Shown: positions 17,134 to 26,094, numbered from the stretch's first letter. The stretch: DNA of 64,000 bases from CAIYZT01 sp031385445 (GCA_031385445.1 JANNBM010000062.1:1-64000); one strand, 5' to 3'. Notes: generated by a model not told the origin, from the letters alone. Translations and numbers: made by a program.

Positions 17134-17469
17134 ATGACGGGGGTGACGTTGATCTGGCTCATTGCCTCGACTGCGGTGTTTGTCGGGGCCAACGGGGTGT
17201 TGAAAGTCTATGCCTCGCAGGGGGGCGTCGTGGTCCTTTTGGCGGCGCTGGCGCTTTTTTGCATTGGCAATTGGTTGAATGTTCAGGTGATGCGGGGCAG
17301 CGGGCTGGGGGTGGCAATAGCCCTTTCAGCGATCTTTCAGCTTCTGGCCATCACCGCGATGGCCATGGTTGTCTTTGGCGAGAGGCCGAGCGGATTGCAA
17401 CTGGCTGGGATGGCGCTGGGCGTCGTGGCCGTGGCGATGATCGCCTGGCCAAAGGGGGGCGCGGCGTGA
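17134..17469 (+). CDS. small four-helix membrane protein, SMR/EamA-like
   Basis: The 111-residue protein consists of four hydrophobic segments, ending with a helix GLQLAGMALGVVAVAMIAWP like the last helix of SMR/DMT-family transporters. The E in FGERPS before the last helix also fits that fold. It starts at the base after the preceding stop and its TGA overlaps the GTG of the first permease (GTGA). It may be an exporter half or an accessory subunit of the adjacent importer; function is not known. Confidence 0.75.
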   Translation: MTGVTLIWLIASTAVFVGANGVLKVYASQGGVVVLLAALALFCIGNWLNVQVMRGSGLGVAIALSAIFQLLAITAMAMVVFGERPSGLQLAGMALGVVAVAMIAWPKGGAA

Positions 17470-18332
17470 AAGCGGTTTTGCCCATCGCGGTGGTTTTGGC
17501 GGTGATCACGGCGCTGTGGTACGTCGCCGCAATCTGGCTGAACGCGCCTTGGATTTATGATCAGGCGGTGCGGGCGGAGGCCGAGCCGCCGACCTTCATC
17601 CAGTTGGTGCCGCTGACGATGGATCAGGACCGCCCGGTTTTGCCAACCCCGCATCAGGTGGCGGCGGAGTTGGTGAAATCGACCTTCGGGATGAGCGTGA
17701 CCTCGAAAAAAAGTCTGGTCTATCACGGCTGGATCACCATTTCGGCCACGCTTTTGGGCTTTGTCATGGGCACGGGGTTTGGGATATTGCTGGCCGTCGG
17801 GATCATTCACAATCGGGCGATGGACTTGTCGGTGATGCCTTGGGCGATTGCCAGCCAGACGATTCCGATCCTTGCCATCGCGCCGATGATCATTGTGGTG
17901 ATGAATTCGATGGGGGTGCAGGGGCTGGTGCCCAAGGCGATCATCTCGGCGTTTCTGTCGTTCTTTCCGGTGCTTGTGGGGATGGTGAAGGGCCTGCGCA
18001 GCCCGGACCGGATGCAGTTGGATCTGCTGGCGACCTACGGCGCAAGTGACGCGCAGGCGCTGTGGAAGCTGCGGGTGCCCTCGTCGATGCCCTATCTTTT
18101 CGCCAGCCTGAAGGTGGGGATTGCGGCGTCTTTGGTGGGCGCGATTGTGGGGGAATTGCCGACAGGCGCGGTGGCTGGTTTGGGCGCGCGTCTGCTGAGC
18201 GGGTCGTACTATGGGCAGACGGTGCAAATCTGGGCGGCCCTTTTCGCGGCGGCGATTGTGGCGGCGGGGCTGGTTGCGATTGTCAGCTGGGCAGAGCGGC
18301 GCACGCTGAAACGAATGGGGATGGCGCGGTGA
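17466..18332 (+). CDS. ABC transporter permease (SsuC/TauC/ThiX-like), first subunit
   Basis: The 288-residue inner-membrane protein has a signal-anchor helix, a periplasmic stretch (residues ~28-65) and a BPD_transp_1 permease domain with five or so further helices. The EAA-type loop is LLATYGASDAQALWKLRVPS. The GTG start at 17466 overlaps the previous stop, and longer in-frame extensions read antisense-like sequence of the upstream gene. It ends overlapping the second permease in another GTGA. The two permeases likely form a heterodimer. Confidence 0.92.
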   Translation: MKAVLPIAVVLAVITALWYVAAIWLNAPWIYDQAVRAEAEPPTFIQLVPLTMDQDRPVLPTPHQVAAELVKSTFGMSVTSKKSLVYHGWITISATLLGFVMGTGFGILLAVGIIHNRAMDLSVMPWAIASQTIPILAIAPMIIVVMNSMGVQGLVPKAIISAFLSFFPVLVGMVKGLRSPDRMQLDLLATYGASDAQALWKLRVPSSMPYLFASLKVGIAASLVGAIVGELPTGAVAGLGARLLSGSYYGQTVQIWAALFAAAIVAAGLVAIVSWAERRTLKRMGMAR

Positions 18333-19174
18333 TCTGGGGGATTGCAGCCTTTGTGATTTGGGCGGGCGCCTGGGGCCTGAATGTGCGCCTGTCGCATTCG
18401 GCGCTGGTGCAAAGTCGCGCCGGGCGGCTGGTGGTTCCGGCGATTTTCGGGGTGACGGTGCTGCTGGTGTGGGAATGCACGGTGCGCGGGTTGCAGGTGC
18501 CGGGGGTGATCTTGCCGCCGCCTTCCGCCATCGGGGCGCGGATCGCGCAGGAGGGGCCGACGCTGTGGGCGGATTTCCGGCAGACGTTCTTGAAGGGCGC
18601 GCTGCGGGGCTATGCGATCGGCTGCACGGCGGCGTTTTTGACCGCCATCGCCATCGACCGCTCGCCCTTCTTGCAGCGCGGGCTGTTGCCGGTGGGCAAT
18701 TTCGTGGCCGCCTTGCCCATCGTCGGCATCGCGCCGATCCTGGTGATGTGGTTCGGGTTTGACTGGCAGTCGAAGGCGGCGGTCGTGGTGGTGATGGTGT
18801 TCTTTCCGGTGCTGGTGAACACGGTCGCCGGGCTGAAGGCCACCGAGGCGATGCAGCGCGACCTGATGGCAACTTATTCGGCGAGCTATTGGCAGACGCT
18901 GTTAAAATTGCGCCTGCCCGCGGCGCTGCCTTTTGTGTTTAATGGGCTGAAAATAGCGACAACACTGGCTCTGATCGGGGCGATCGTTGCTGAATTTTTC
19001 GGCAGCCCCATTGTGGGCATGGGATTTCGCATCACGGCAGAGGTCGGGCGGCTTGGCCTTGACATGGTTTGGGCCGAGATTGCGGTGGCAGCTTTGGCGG
19101 GGTCAGCGTTTTACGGACTGGTCGCGCTGATTGAGACGCGGATGACGTTTTGGCATCCGTCGCAAAGACGATAA
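18329..19174 (+). CDS. ABC transporter permease (SsuC/TauC/ThiX-like), second subunit
   Basis: The 281-residue permease has helices near residues 5-20 and 35-55 and a BPD_transp_1 domain with the cytoplasmic loop LMATYSASYWQTLLKLRLPA that contacts the ATPase. It starts with GTG overlapping the stop of its partner permease. A short inverted repeat at 19179-19198 follows before the binding-protein gene, which often goes with higher expression of that last gene. Confidence 0.92.
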   Translation: MIWGIAAFVIWAGAWGLNVRLSHSALVQSRAGRLVVPAIFGVTVLLVWECTVRGLQVPGVILPPPSAIGARIAQEGPTLWADFRQTFLKGALRGYAIGCTAAFLTAIAIDRSPFLQRGLLPVGNFVAALPIVGIAPILVMWFGFDWQSKAAVVVVMVFFPVLVNTVAGLKATEAMQRDLMATYSASYWQTLLKLRLPAALPFVFNGLKIATTLALIGAIVAEFFGSPIVGMGFRITAEVGRLGLDMVWAEIAVAALAGSAFYGLVALIETRMTFWHPSQRR

Positions 19175-19178
19175 CGAA

Positions 19179-19198
19179 GGCCCGAAGGACGAAGGGCC
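19179..19198 (+). other. intra-operon hairpin before binding-protein gene
   Basis: GGCCC and GGGCC can pair around a 10-base loop just after the second permease stop. No T run follows, so it is more likely an mRNA-stability element or partial attenuator than a terminator. Confidence 0.35.
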
Positions 19199-19217
19199 GC
19201 AACATGGGAGACGAGAG

Positions 19218-20198
19218 ATGAAGAAGATCGTAACGGGGGCTTTTCTGGCCGCGATGGCGGGGCAAGCCTATGCTGCGGATGATGTGACGCTGCAGCTGAA
19301 ATGGGTCACGCAGGCGCAGTTCGCGGGCTATTACGCCGCGCAGGCGCAAGGGTTTTATGAGGCCGAGGGGCTGAATGTGACCATCTTGCCGGGCGGGCCG
19401 GACGTGGCACCAACGCAGGTTATCGCGGGCGGCGGCGCGGATGTGGTGATCGACTGGATGCCATCGGCGCTTGCGGCGCGCGAAAAGGGCCTCGCGCTCG
19501 TCAACATCGCGCAGCCCTTCAAATCGTCGGGCATGATGTTGACGTGCCGCAAGGACAGCGGCATCGCCACCCCGGCCGATTTTGCCGGCAAGACGCTGGG
19601 TGTCTGGTTCGGCGGCAATGAATATCCGTTCCTGAACTGGATGAACAAGCTGGGGCTGGCGACGGACGGCTCGGCAGGCGGGGTGACGGTTTTGAAGCAG
19701 GGCTTCAACGTCGATCCGATCTTGCAGGGGCAGGCGGCCTGCGTGTCGACGATGACCTATAATGAATACTGGCAGATCATCGATGCGGGTCTGAAGGCCG
19801 AGGATCTGGTGGTGTTCAAGTATGAAGACGAGGGCGTCGCCACGCTGGAAGACGGTCTTTACGTGATGGAAGACAAGCTGGCCGACCCTGCGTTTGAAGA
19901 CAAGATGGTGCGGTTTGTGCGCGCGTCGATGAAGGGTTGGAAATGGGCCGAAGAGAATTCTGACGCAGCGGCGATGATCGTTCTGGAGAACGACGCGACC
20001 GGCGCGCAGACCGAAATGGCACAAAAGCGGATGATGGGCGAGATTGCCAAGCTGACGGCAGGATCGAACGGCGCGCTGGACGAAGCGGATTACACCCGTA
20101 CGGTTGCGGCCCTGATGTCGGGCGGCTCTGACCCGGTGATCACGGCGGAACCTGTGGGCGCATGGACCCATCAGATCACGGACAAAGCCCTGCAATAA
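19218..20198 (+). CDS. ABC substrate-binding protein, NMT1/THI5-like
   Basis: The 326-residue periplasmic protein has a signal peptide of about 19 residues (cut after AYA) and an NMT1/THI5-like fold: LQLKWVTQAQFAGYYAAQAQ is the classic start of this family, followed by GGGADVVIDWMPSAL and NEYWQIIDAG. Such proteins bind thiamine-pyrimidine precursors and other heterocycles. Given dihydropyrimidinase and PreTA nearby, a uracil/thymine-like ligand is the best guess. RBS GGGAGACGAGAG precedes the ATG. It closes the operon starting at 13046. Confidence 0.93.
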   Translation: MKKIVTGAFLAAMAGQAYAADDVTLQLKWVTQAQFAGYYAAQAQGFYEAEGLNVTILPGGPDVAPTQVIAGGGADVVIDWMPSALAAREKGLALVNIAQPFKSSGMMLTCRKDSGIATPADFAGKTLGVWFGGNEYPFLNWMNKLGLATDGSAGGVTVLKQGFNVDPILQGQAACVSTMTYNEYWQIIDAGLKAEDLVVFKYEDEGVATLEDGLYVMEDKLADPAFEDKMVRFVRASMKGWKWAEENSDAAAMIVLENDATGAQTEMAQKRMMGEIAKLTAGSNGALDEADYTRTVAALMSGGSDPVITAEPVGAWTHQITDKALQ

Positions 20199-20342
20199 GC
20201 ATTGGTTTTGCGCAATAGCGGCGCCCGGGGCATTGGCCTCGGGCGTTTGCATTTTTTGGTGCTGGCACGCGGAAAAGTGGGCCGCGTCAACGCTTTGCTA
20301 ACACGTTTTGCGCCAAAGTGGCCCAAAGGCGGAGGGTTTGGC

Positions 20343-21368
20343 ATGGCCGATGGCCGGGGCGAGGTTTTACGGCGCAAGCTGGGGTCGGTGAAAGCGGACG
20401 CGCAGGCGCAGGCCGATGCGGGCAAGGCGGGGCCAGACAAGGCGTGGCGGATGGCGCTGGCACGTTCGGCGCGTGATCAGGTAAAGCTGACGCTGGATGT
20501 GACGCGGTTACGGGTGGACCGGATGAGTTTGGCCGAGCTGTTGGACCTTGCGCCTGAACGCGGGCTGATCGCCGTGCTTGAAGGGCCGAAGCAGGCGCTG
20601 GGCGTGATCGTGATCGCGCCCGATGTGATGGCCGGCATCATCGAGGCGCAGACGACCGGCGTTGTCACCGCAGCCCCCGCGCAGGGACGCAGGCCCACGC
20701 GCACCGATGCGGCGATGATGGCGGGCATGATAGACGGCGCCTTGGCCGAGGTCGAGCAGTCCTTGCAGGAGGTTGAGGATTGCACTTGGGCGCTGGGGTA
20801 TCGCTATGCCTCCTTTCTGGAAGATATCCGCCCTTTGGGGCTTTTGCTTGAAGACGTCCCTTATAAAATGCTGCGCGCCGAGGTCAGTTTGGCCTTTGGC
20901 GCAAAAACCGGCGAGATTTTCATGGCGCTGCCCGCCAGAACGCGGATGGGCGCGGCGCCCGTGGCGGATGATGTGCGCGCGGCGGCCAAGGCTTTAATGT
21001 TCAAGCAAGATCTGGCGGCGCATGTCATGGGCGCGGGGTGCGAGCTTGTGGGGGTGCTGGACCGGATGTCATTGACGTTGGCGCAGGTGATGGATTTTGA
21101 GGTGGGCATGGTCCTGCCGCTGGGGGCCGCTTCGGTCGAACGGATCAGCGTTGAGGGGCTGGATGGCCGCGCCCTGTGGGAGGGCAAGTTGGGGCAGAAC
21201 CGGGGCATGTGCGCGGTGCGGCTGACCGAGCAGTTGGGCGGGTTTAGCGCCGGATTGCCGCCGCTGAGCCACGACAATTTCGCGCAATCGGGCGATCATC
21301 ACAGCGCGGGCGAGGTGCCACAGATGGAAGAGCCGATGGTGATGAACTGGGCCACCGGCACAGGGTGA
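20343..21368 (+). CDS. FliM/FliN-family flagellar motor switch C-terminal domain protein
   Basis: The 341-residue protein begins MADGRGEVLRRKLGSVK, has a FliM-like middle domain (SLAELLDLAPERGLIAVLEG, DAAMMAGMIDGALAEVEQSL) and a C-terminal SpoA-type beta domain at about residues 245-300 (VLDRMSLTLAQVMDFEVGMV). It would bind at the cytoplasmic C-ring of the flagellar motor. No other flagellar genes are nearby, so it is an orphan of its pathway here. It is convergent with the sulfur operon, with only 2 bp between stops. The start at 20343 excludes a 47-residue upstream extension with no similarity. Confidence 0.8.
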   Translation: MADGRGEVLRRKLGSVKADAQAQADAGKAGPDKAWRMALARSARDQVKLTLDVTRLRVDRMSLAELLDLAPERGLIAVLEGPKQALGVIVIAPDVMAGIIEAQTTGVVTAAPAQGRRPTRTDAAMMAGMIDGALAEVEQSLQEVEDCTWALGYRYASFLEDIRPLGLLLEDVPYKMLRAEVSLAFGAKTGEIFMALPARTRMGAAPVADDVRAAAKALMFKQDLAAHVMGAGCELVGVLDRMSLTLAQVMDFEVGMVLPLGAASVERISVEGLDGRALWEGKLGQNRGMCAVRLTEQLGGFSAGLPPLSHDNFAQSGDHHSAGEVPQMEEPMVMNWATGTG

Positions 21369-21370
21369 AG

Positions 21371-22222
21371 CTAGGACAAAACACCGCGCAGATGTTCAAG
21401 ATTATAGCCGTATCTGGCGGCAGCGGCGATCAGATCATCCGCCGGTTTTGTTCCCGCCTGGGTAAGCGCCCAAAGCACCGAGCTGCGGTTGCCGCTGGCA
21501 CAATAGGCCAGAACCGGGCCGGTTGCGGCGGCCATGGCCGCACGCTGGGCATCAACCTGCGGCTGGCCGATCATGCCGGGGATCGCGGGGATGGCCACAA
21601 AGGTCAGTCCAAGGGCCTGCGCGGCGGCCTGCATGACCTCGGTTTGCAGATCGCCCGGAATCTCGCCATCGGGGCGGTTGTCGATCACGGTGGCATAGCC
21701 TGCGGCCTTGATCGCGGGCAGATCGGTGGGGTCGATCTGGGGCGAGACGGCATATGTCGGGGTCAGAGCGCGAATATCCATGGAATTTCTCGTTTGGTTA
21801 AGGCGGTCAAGCAATCCGCGAAGGGCAGGCGCGGCCAGCATACCCGCGAGCATGGCGAGAAGAAAGAGCGCACCGCCCCAGCCGCCAAAAGACAAGGACG
21901 CGATGGCTGGGCCGGGGCAAAGCCCGGCAAGCGCCCAGCCCATGCCGAAAAGCACCGAGCCGATGATCAGGTTGCGCCCGATCTCGGCCTTGGGCTTGTC
22001 TGGAAAGCTGATGCCAATGACCGGGCGCGCCAAGCGGGCGCTGATGCGCCACGCAATCGCCATCGGCACAATCGCGCCGCCCATCACGAAGGCAAGCGTC
22101 GGGTCCCAATTCCCAAAAACGTCAAGCCAGCCCTGAACTTTGGTGGTGTCGGTCATGCCCGACAGGGTCAGGCCAAGGCCGAAAAGGGCCCCCGCAAAGC
22201 CCGATGCAAGCAGGCGTTGCAT
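21371..22222 (-). CDS. fused YeeE/YedE transporter half and rhodanese-like/TIGR01244 phosphatase domain
   Basis: One 283-residue frame joins two domains. Residues 1-147 are a YeeE/YedE (DUF6691) membrane half with four helices and the motif AGLCPGPAI, a cysteine signature of thiosulfate/sulfur-compound transporters. Residues 148-283 begin MDIRALTPTYAVSPQI and contain CASGNRSS, the CX4R loop of TIGR01244 sulfurtransferase/phosphatase-like proteins. The second domain normally starts with its own Met, here ATG 21781 in the same frame, so the fusion may be a lost stop codon. It overlaps the other YeeE half by TGATG. Likely role: uptake and handling of sulfane sulfur. Confidence 0.88.
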   Translation of the reverse strand: MQRLLASGFAGALFGLGLTLSGMTDTTKVQGWLDVFGNWDPTLAFVMGGAIVPMAIAWRISARLARPVIGISFPDKPKAEIGRNLIIGSVLFGMGWALAGLCPGPAIASLSFGGWGGALFLLAMLAGMLAAPALRGLLDRLNQTRNSMDIRALTPTYAVSPQIDPTDLPAIKAAGYATVIDNRPDGEIPGDLQTEVMQAAAQALGLTFVAIPAIPGMIGQPQVDAQRAAMAAATGPVLAYCASGNRSSVLWALTQAGTKPADDLIAAAARYGYNLEHLRGVLS

Positions 22223-22647
22223 CAGATTACCCCCCAGACATGGCGCATCAGCGCCAGCATCAACCCACCCGCGAGGATATAAAACACCGTCGCAACAATC
22301 CCGCGCAGCGACAGCCGCGAGATGCCGCAAACCCCGTGGCCCGAGGTGCAGCCATTGGCCAGCCGCGTGCCCAAGCCCACCAAAAGCCCGCCCGCGATGA
22401 TCACCGGCAGATTGCCGGTCAGATGGGTTTCACTCTGCCAAAGGCGCGGCACGATCAGCGCGGGTATGGCCATTGTGCCAAAAATAAACGCGGTCCGCTC
22501 GGCCCAGCTGCTCCATCCTGTGCGGTCCACCAGCCCGCCGAGGATGCCCGAAGCCCCCATGATCCGCCCGTTCACCAACAGATAGAACGACGCGGCCAGA
22601 CCGATGATCAGCCCGCCAGTTACCCCCAAAAGCCAGTCCATGGGCAT
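22222..22647 (-). CDS. YeeE/YedE family sulfur-compound transporter half
   Basis: The 141-residue inner-membrane protein has four helices and the motif NGCTSGHGVCGISRLSLRG, the conserved cysteine-containing segment of YeeE/YedE (Sulf_transp) proteins that import thiosulfate. Two halves, this one and the one fused to a sulfurtransferase, are typical of the alphaproteobacterial bigR/blh operon. It lies 42 bp after the persulfide dioxygenase gene and overlaps the next gene by one base. Confidence 0.92.
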   Translation of the reverse strand: MPMDWLLGVTGGLIIGLAASFYLLVNGRIMGASGILGGLVDRTGWSSWAERTAFIFGTMAIPALIVPRLWQSETHLTGNLPVIIAGGLLVGLGTRLANGCTSGHGVCGISRLSLRGIVATVFYILAGGLMLALMRHVWGVI

Positions 22648-22689
22648 GTGTCCGCTCCGATCAGATTATGAAATACGCAGTGCGGACCG

Positions 22690-23556
22690 TCAAAGCCCGT
22701 TCAGCGGCACCTTCAGATAGGAGGTGCCATTGTCTTCGGCCTCGGGCATATGGCCCGCGCGCATGTTGATTTGCAAGGACGGGATGATCAGGCGCGGCAT
22801 GGCAAGGGTGGCATCGCGGGCACTGCGCATCGCGACGAAGCTGTCCTTGTCCCGCGCGCCGCCGATATGCACATTCAGCGCCTTTTGCGCCGCCACGGTG
22901 CTTTCCCAAGCGAATTGCTCGCGCCCCGGCGCTTTGTAATCGTGGCAGACAAAGATGCGGGTGGCGTCCGGCAACGCAAGGATCTTTTGCACCGAATCGT
23001 ACATCACCGCCGCCGAGCCGCCCGGAAAATCGCAGCGCGCCGTGCCGAAATCGGGCATGAAAAGCGTATCCCCGACAAAGGCCGCATCGCCGATCAGATA
23101 GGTCATGCAGGCCGGGGTGTGGCCCGGCGTGTGCAGCACATCGGCGCGCATCTGCCCGATCATGAAGCTGTCACCTTCGGCAAAAAGCCGGTCAAACTGG
23201 CTGCCATCCCGGGCAAAGCGGGTGCCTTCGTTGAAAACCTTGCCAAAGGTTTCCTGCACTTGGGTGATCAGCGCGCCGATGCCGATTTTGCCTTTGCCGA
23301 ACGCCTCTTGCAGATAGGGCGCGGCGGACAGGTGATCGGCGTGAACATGGGTTTCCAGCACCCATTGCAGATCAAGCGCATGGGCGCGGATATGGGCGAT
23401 GATCACATCAGCGGCGGCCGTTCCGGTGCGCCCCGAGGCCTGATCGAAATCCAGCACGGAATCGATCACCGCGCAGGCGTTGCCATTTGGATCGCGCACC
23501 AGATACGTGACCGTGTTGGTGGCGTTGTCAAAAAAGGCCTGAACTTCGGGCGTCAT
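22690..23556 (-). CDS. blh: MBL-fold persulfide dioxygenase-like protein (Blh/ETHE1 type)
   Basis: The 288-residue metallo-beta-lactamase-fold protein has the metal motif THVHADHLS, then HTPGHTPACMTYLIGDAAFV and FVCHDYKAPGRE. This matches the persulfide dioxygenase/Blh group, which oxidises glutathione persulfide in sulfide detoxification. ATG 23556 gives MTPEVQAFFDNATNTVTYLV; an ATG nine codons upstream is possible. It leads a three-gene operon with the two YeeE/YedE halves. A BigR-type ArsR regulator, often part of this operon, is not seen. Confidence 0.9.
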   Translation of the reverse strand: MTPEVQAFFDNATNTVTYLVRDPNGNACAVIDSVLDFDQASGRTGTAAADVIIAHIRAHALDLQWVLETHVHADHLSAAPYLQEAFGKGKIGIGALITQVQETFGKVFNEGTRFARDGSQFDRLFAEGDSFMIGQMRADVLHTPGHTPACMTYLIGDAAFVGDTLFMPDFGTARCDFPGGSAAVMYDSVQKILALPDATRIFVCHDYKAPGREQFAWESTVAAQKALNVHIGGARDKDSFVAMRSARDATLAMPRLIIPSLQINMRAGHMPEAEDNGTSYLKVPLNGL

Positions 23557-23765
23557 GATGGTTTCCAAGCGGGTTTTCCGCACAGCGCCCCTGCGGCGGC
23601 GCGCATCGCTTTTCGCTCCGCCAATCTATGTCAGGGATTGGCCTGCATCAAGCTTCATTCCCGCACAAGCCATGCGGCGGCAGGGTTGCGCGCCGCAATA
23701 CCGTTGCCAAGTGCCTTTGTTTGCGGGCTAATGCCATGTGGGGACAAACGGGGGGTCGAAGCGGG

Positions 23766-25499
23766 ATGGAAAGCAAGCTTGGGGACAGCCATGTGGGCCA
23801 GGACCTCGGGGGCGGCGTCTTGACGCTGCATCTGGCCGAAGGCGCGGCGGGGCTGTCGCGGCGCGATCTGGGGGATATTGCGCAGGCCATCGTGGCGGCG
23901 GGAACGGACAAGGCGCTTGGCGGGGTGATCCTTGATCTGCGCGGCGCGCAGGCCGCGCCGCCGCAACTGGCGGACGTTTTGGACGAAGTCTGCCTTGCCA
24001 TTGAAAACAGCGCGCGGCCGGTGGTGGCCTGTCTGGACGGGATGACGGGCGGGGCCATCTGGGCGATCGCCTTGGCTGCGCATTACCGTTTTGCCGGCGA
24101 AAACGTGCAAGTTGTCATGTCCGAGGCGCGGTTTGGCCTGATGCCGGGCGGCGGGGCAACGCAGCGCCTGCCGCGTCTGATCGGGGCGGCGGACAGCATT
24201 GGGATGATCTTGGGTGCAAAGGCGCATTCCGCGCAAGAGCTTTGCGCGTTCGGGGCGGTGGACCGGGTGGTGGATGCGCCCGTAAGCGCGGCGCAGCAGG
24301 CGCTGGCGGAGGGGCTTTTGGTGCGCCGCACGCGGGACGCGGGCCGCGGGCTGCGTGATGCGAAGCGCTTTTTGACCGAAGTTCGGGCGTTTGCCGGAAA
24401 AGGGCCGCGCGATCCTTTGGATGTTTCAAACGCTGTGGTCAGGTGCGTGGAGGCGGCGCTTTTGCTGCCCTTTGCGCAGGGGTTGGCGTTTGAATCCGTG
24501 GTGTTGGAGGATCTGTTTGGCGCGCCGCAAACCCGCGCTTTTGGCCATGCTTTGCGGGTGGAGCGGGCAGCGCGCGACGATCTGCGGGCTTTGGCGGGGC
24601 GGCTTTCGGAATTGGGCGGCGGGCAGGCGGCGAAGCTGGGGCTTTGGCGGGCCGGGCGCGCGCAGGCCGGGCTGGTTCTGGCCGCTTTGGGGCGGGGGAT
24701 GGCGGTTGTGATTGCCGATCCGGACCCGGAGCGTTTGGCGGCTTTGACGCGCGAGGTGGCCGCAGCGCAAATGGCACTGCTGTCCAGCAAGGCGTTGAGC
24801 GAGGAGGCGCGCGATGCCGATTGGGCGCGGCTGCAAAGCGGCGGTGCCGCAGAGGCGCTGATCGGGTGTGATCTGATCCTGACGGGGCAGGCGGATCTGC
24901 CGCCCGCCATTGGTCCGGCGGCGCATTTGGGCCACTGGGGGGAAGGGCCACGGCTTTTGCCCGCCCCTGCCATCGGCGGACATGCCGAGATGATCCTGGG
25001 TGCGCGCGAAAGCGCCAGCGAGGCGCTGGTGCTGGATCTGGCGCGCCGTCTTGGCTGGCGGTTGACCGTCGCTGGGCCACAGTTCATTGCCCCGAATTTG
25101 CGCGAGGTGCAGCAGGCGGCGGTGCAGCGGTTGGGCGAAATGGGGTACAGCGCCGCCGATATCGCGGCGGGAATGGCGTCGGTTGGTATGGGCCGGGCCC
25201 CCAAGGCGGCGGAAAAAGTGCCGTATGGGGCGGTTTATGACGCCGGACAAATGGCGCTGGCGGCTGTGGCCAACGAGGCAGCGCGGCTGATGGCGGGCGG
25301 CGCGGCGCATGCGGTCGATGCGGCGGCGCTTGGCGCGGGGATCATGCCGCGCTGGATGGGCGGGCCGCTGTATCGGGCGGATCTGCGCGGCCTGATCCTG
25401 CTGCGCGCCGATCTGGTGCGTTTGGGCGGCGCAGGGCGGCTGGCGCCCAGTGCGACGCTGGAACGGATGATTTCCGAAGGTCGGCGCTTTTACCCCTGA
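23766..25499 (+). CDS. degenerate FadJ-like enoyl-CoA hydratase/3-hydroxyacyl-CoA dehydrogenase protein
   Basis: The 577-residue protein is shorter than FadB/FadJ (~700). Residues ~10-200 are crotonase-like, with SEARFGLMPGGGATQRLPRL holding one expected glutamate, but the oxyanion/catalytic region reads GGAIWAIALAAHYR where family members have GGGxELALACHYR, so the second Glu is missing. The central NAD-binding region (LWRAGRAQAGLVLAAL, then VVIADPDPERLAAL) lacks the GxGxMG loop. The C-terminal ~130 residues resemble the 3HCDH helical domain. It may be a regulatory or altered paralogue rather than a bifunctional beta-oxidation enzyme. Confidence 0.8.
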   Translation: MESKLGDSHVGQDLGGGVLTLHLAEGAAGLSRRDLGDIAQAIVAAGTDKALGGVILDLRGAQAAPPQLADVLDEVCLAIENSARPVVACLDGMTGGAIWAIALAAHYRFAGENVQVVMSEARFGLMPGGGATQRLPRLIGAADSIGMILGAKAHSAQELCAFGAVDRVVDAPVSAAQQALAEGLLVRRTRDAGRGLRDAKRFLTEVRAFAGKGPRDPLDVSNAVVRCVEAALLLPFAQGLAFESVVLEDLFGAPQTRAFGHALRVERAARDDLRALAGRLSELGGGQAAKLGLWRAGRAQAGLVLAALGRGMAVVIADPDPERLAALTREVAAAQMALLSSKALSEEARDADWARLQSGGAAEALIGCDLILTGQADLPPAIGPAAHLGHWGEGPRLLPAPAIGGHAEMILGARESASEALVLDLARRLGWRLTVAGPQFIAPNLREVQQAAVQRLGEMGYSAADIAAGMASVGMGRAPKAAEKVPYGAVYDAGQMALAAVANEAARLMAGGAAHAVDAAALGAGIMPRWMGGPLYRADLRGLILLRADLVRLGGAGRLAPSATLERMISEGRRFYP

Positions 25500-25715
25500 T
25501 CAGGCCAAAAAGATGCCCGTGATCACGGCCATCAACCCGATCGCCGACACAAAAAGCGCCGCAAGGTTAAGCGCGATCACCTTTTGCAACGCCGCCTTGA
25601 CCGCCGCCTCGCTTTGCCCCGATCGTTTTGCCCGCAGGGCCAAAAACGCGCAAAGCCCCAGCCCCAGAACGCCAAGCATTGTCAGGCCCGAGCCGGCCCA
25701 GATCAGGATTTCCAT
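25500..25715 (-). CDS. small two-helix membrane protein
   Basis: The 71-residue protein has two hydrophobic helices (residues ~4-26 and 46-70) separated by a basic loop with RAKRSGQSEAAVKAALQK. I recognise it as a conserved small protein of Rhodobacterales without assigned function. It is convergent with the FadJ-like gene, the stops being adjacent, and divergent from gapR. Confidence 0.75.
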   Translation of the reverse strand: MEILIWAGSGLTMLGVLGLGLCAFLALRAKRSGQSEAAVKAALQKVIALNLAALFVSAIGLMAVITGIFLA

Positions 25716-25842
25716 CTTGTATGCCCCCCGTTTCGGCTGGCCCCCGCGGTAGCGTGAAGCGCGCGCGCTGGCAAGGCTTGGATTTCGCCGGCAGGCGCGC
25801 TAGAGGAGGGGCAGACCCCTATGAAGCCTGCAAGGAATCCCG

Positions 25843-26094
25843 ATGTCTGAGACCAATGCCTATAACGTCACCGCTGATGAGCTGCGCCAGTTTATCGAGC
25901 GTTTTGAACAGCTTGATGCGGAAAAGCGCGATGTGGCCGAACAGCAAAAAGAGCTGATGGCCGAGGCAAAGGGCCGCGGTTACGACACGCGGATCCTGAA
26001 GATGGTCATCGCGCTGCGCAAACGCAAGCCGGACGATCTGGCCGAAGAAGAGGCGGTTTTGGAAATGTACAAATCCGCTTTGGGGATGCAATAA
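25843..26094 (+). CDS. gapR: GapR-family DNA-binding protein (DUF2312)
   Basis: The 83-residue protein is a full-length DUF2312/GapR member, with TADELRQFIERFEQLDAEKR and RGYDTRILKMVIALRKRK. In Caulobacter GapR is a nucleoid-associated protein that binds overtwisted DNA ahead of replication and transcription and helps topoisomerases. It is almost entirely alpha-helical and dimerises by coiled coil. A GC hairpin follows the stop. One of the best lineage markers in this window. Confidence 0.95.
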   Translation: MSETNAYNVTADELRQFIERFEQLDAEKRDVAEQQKELMAEAKGRGYDTRILKMVIALRKRKPDDLAEEEAVLEMYKSALGMQ

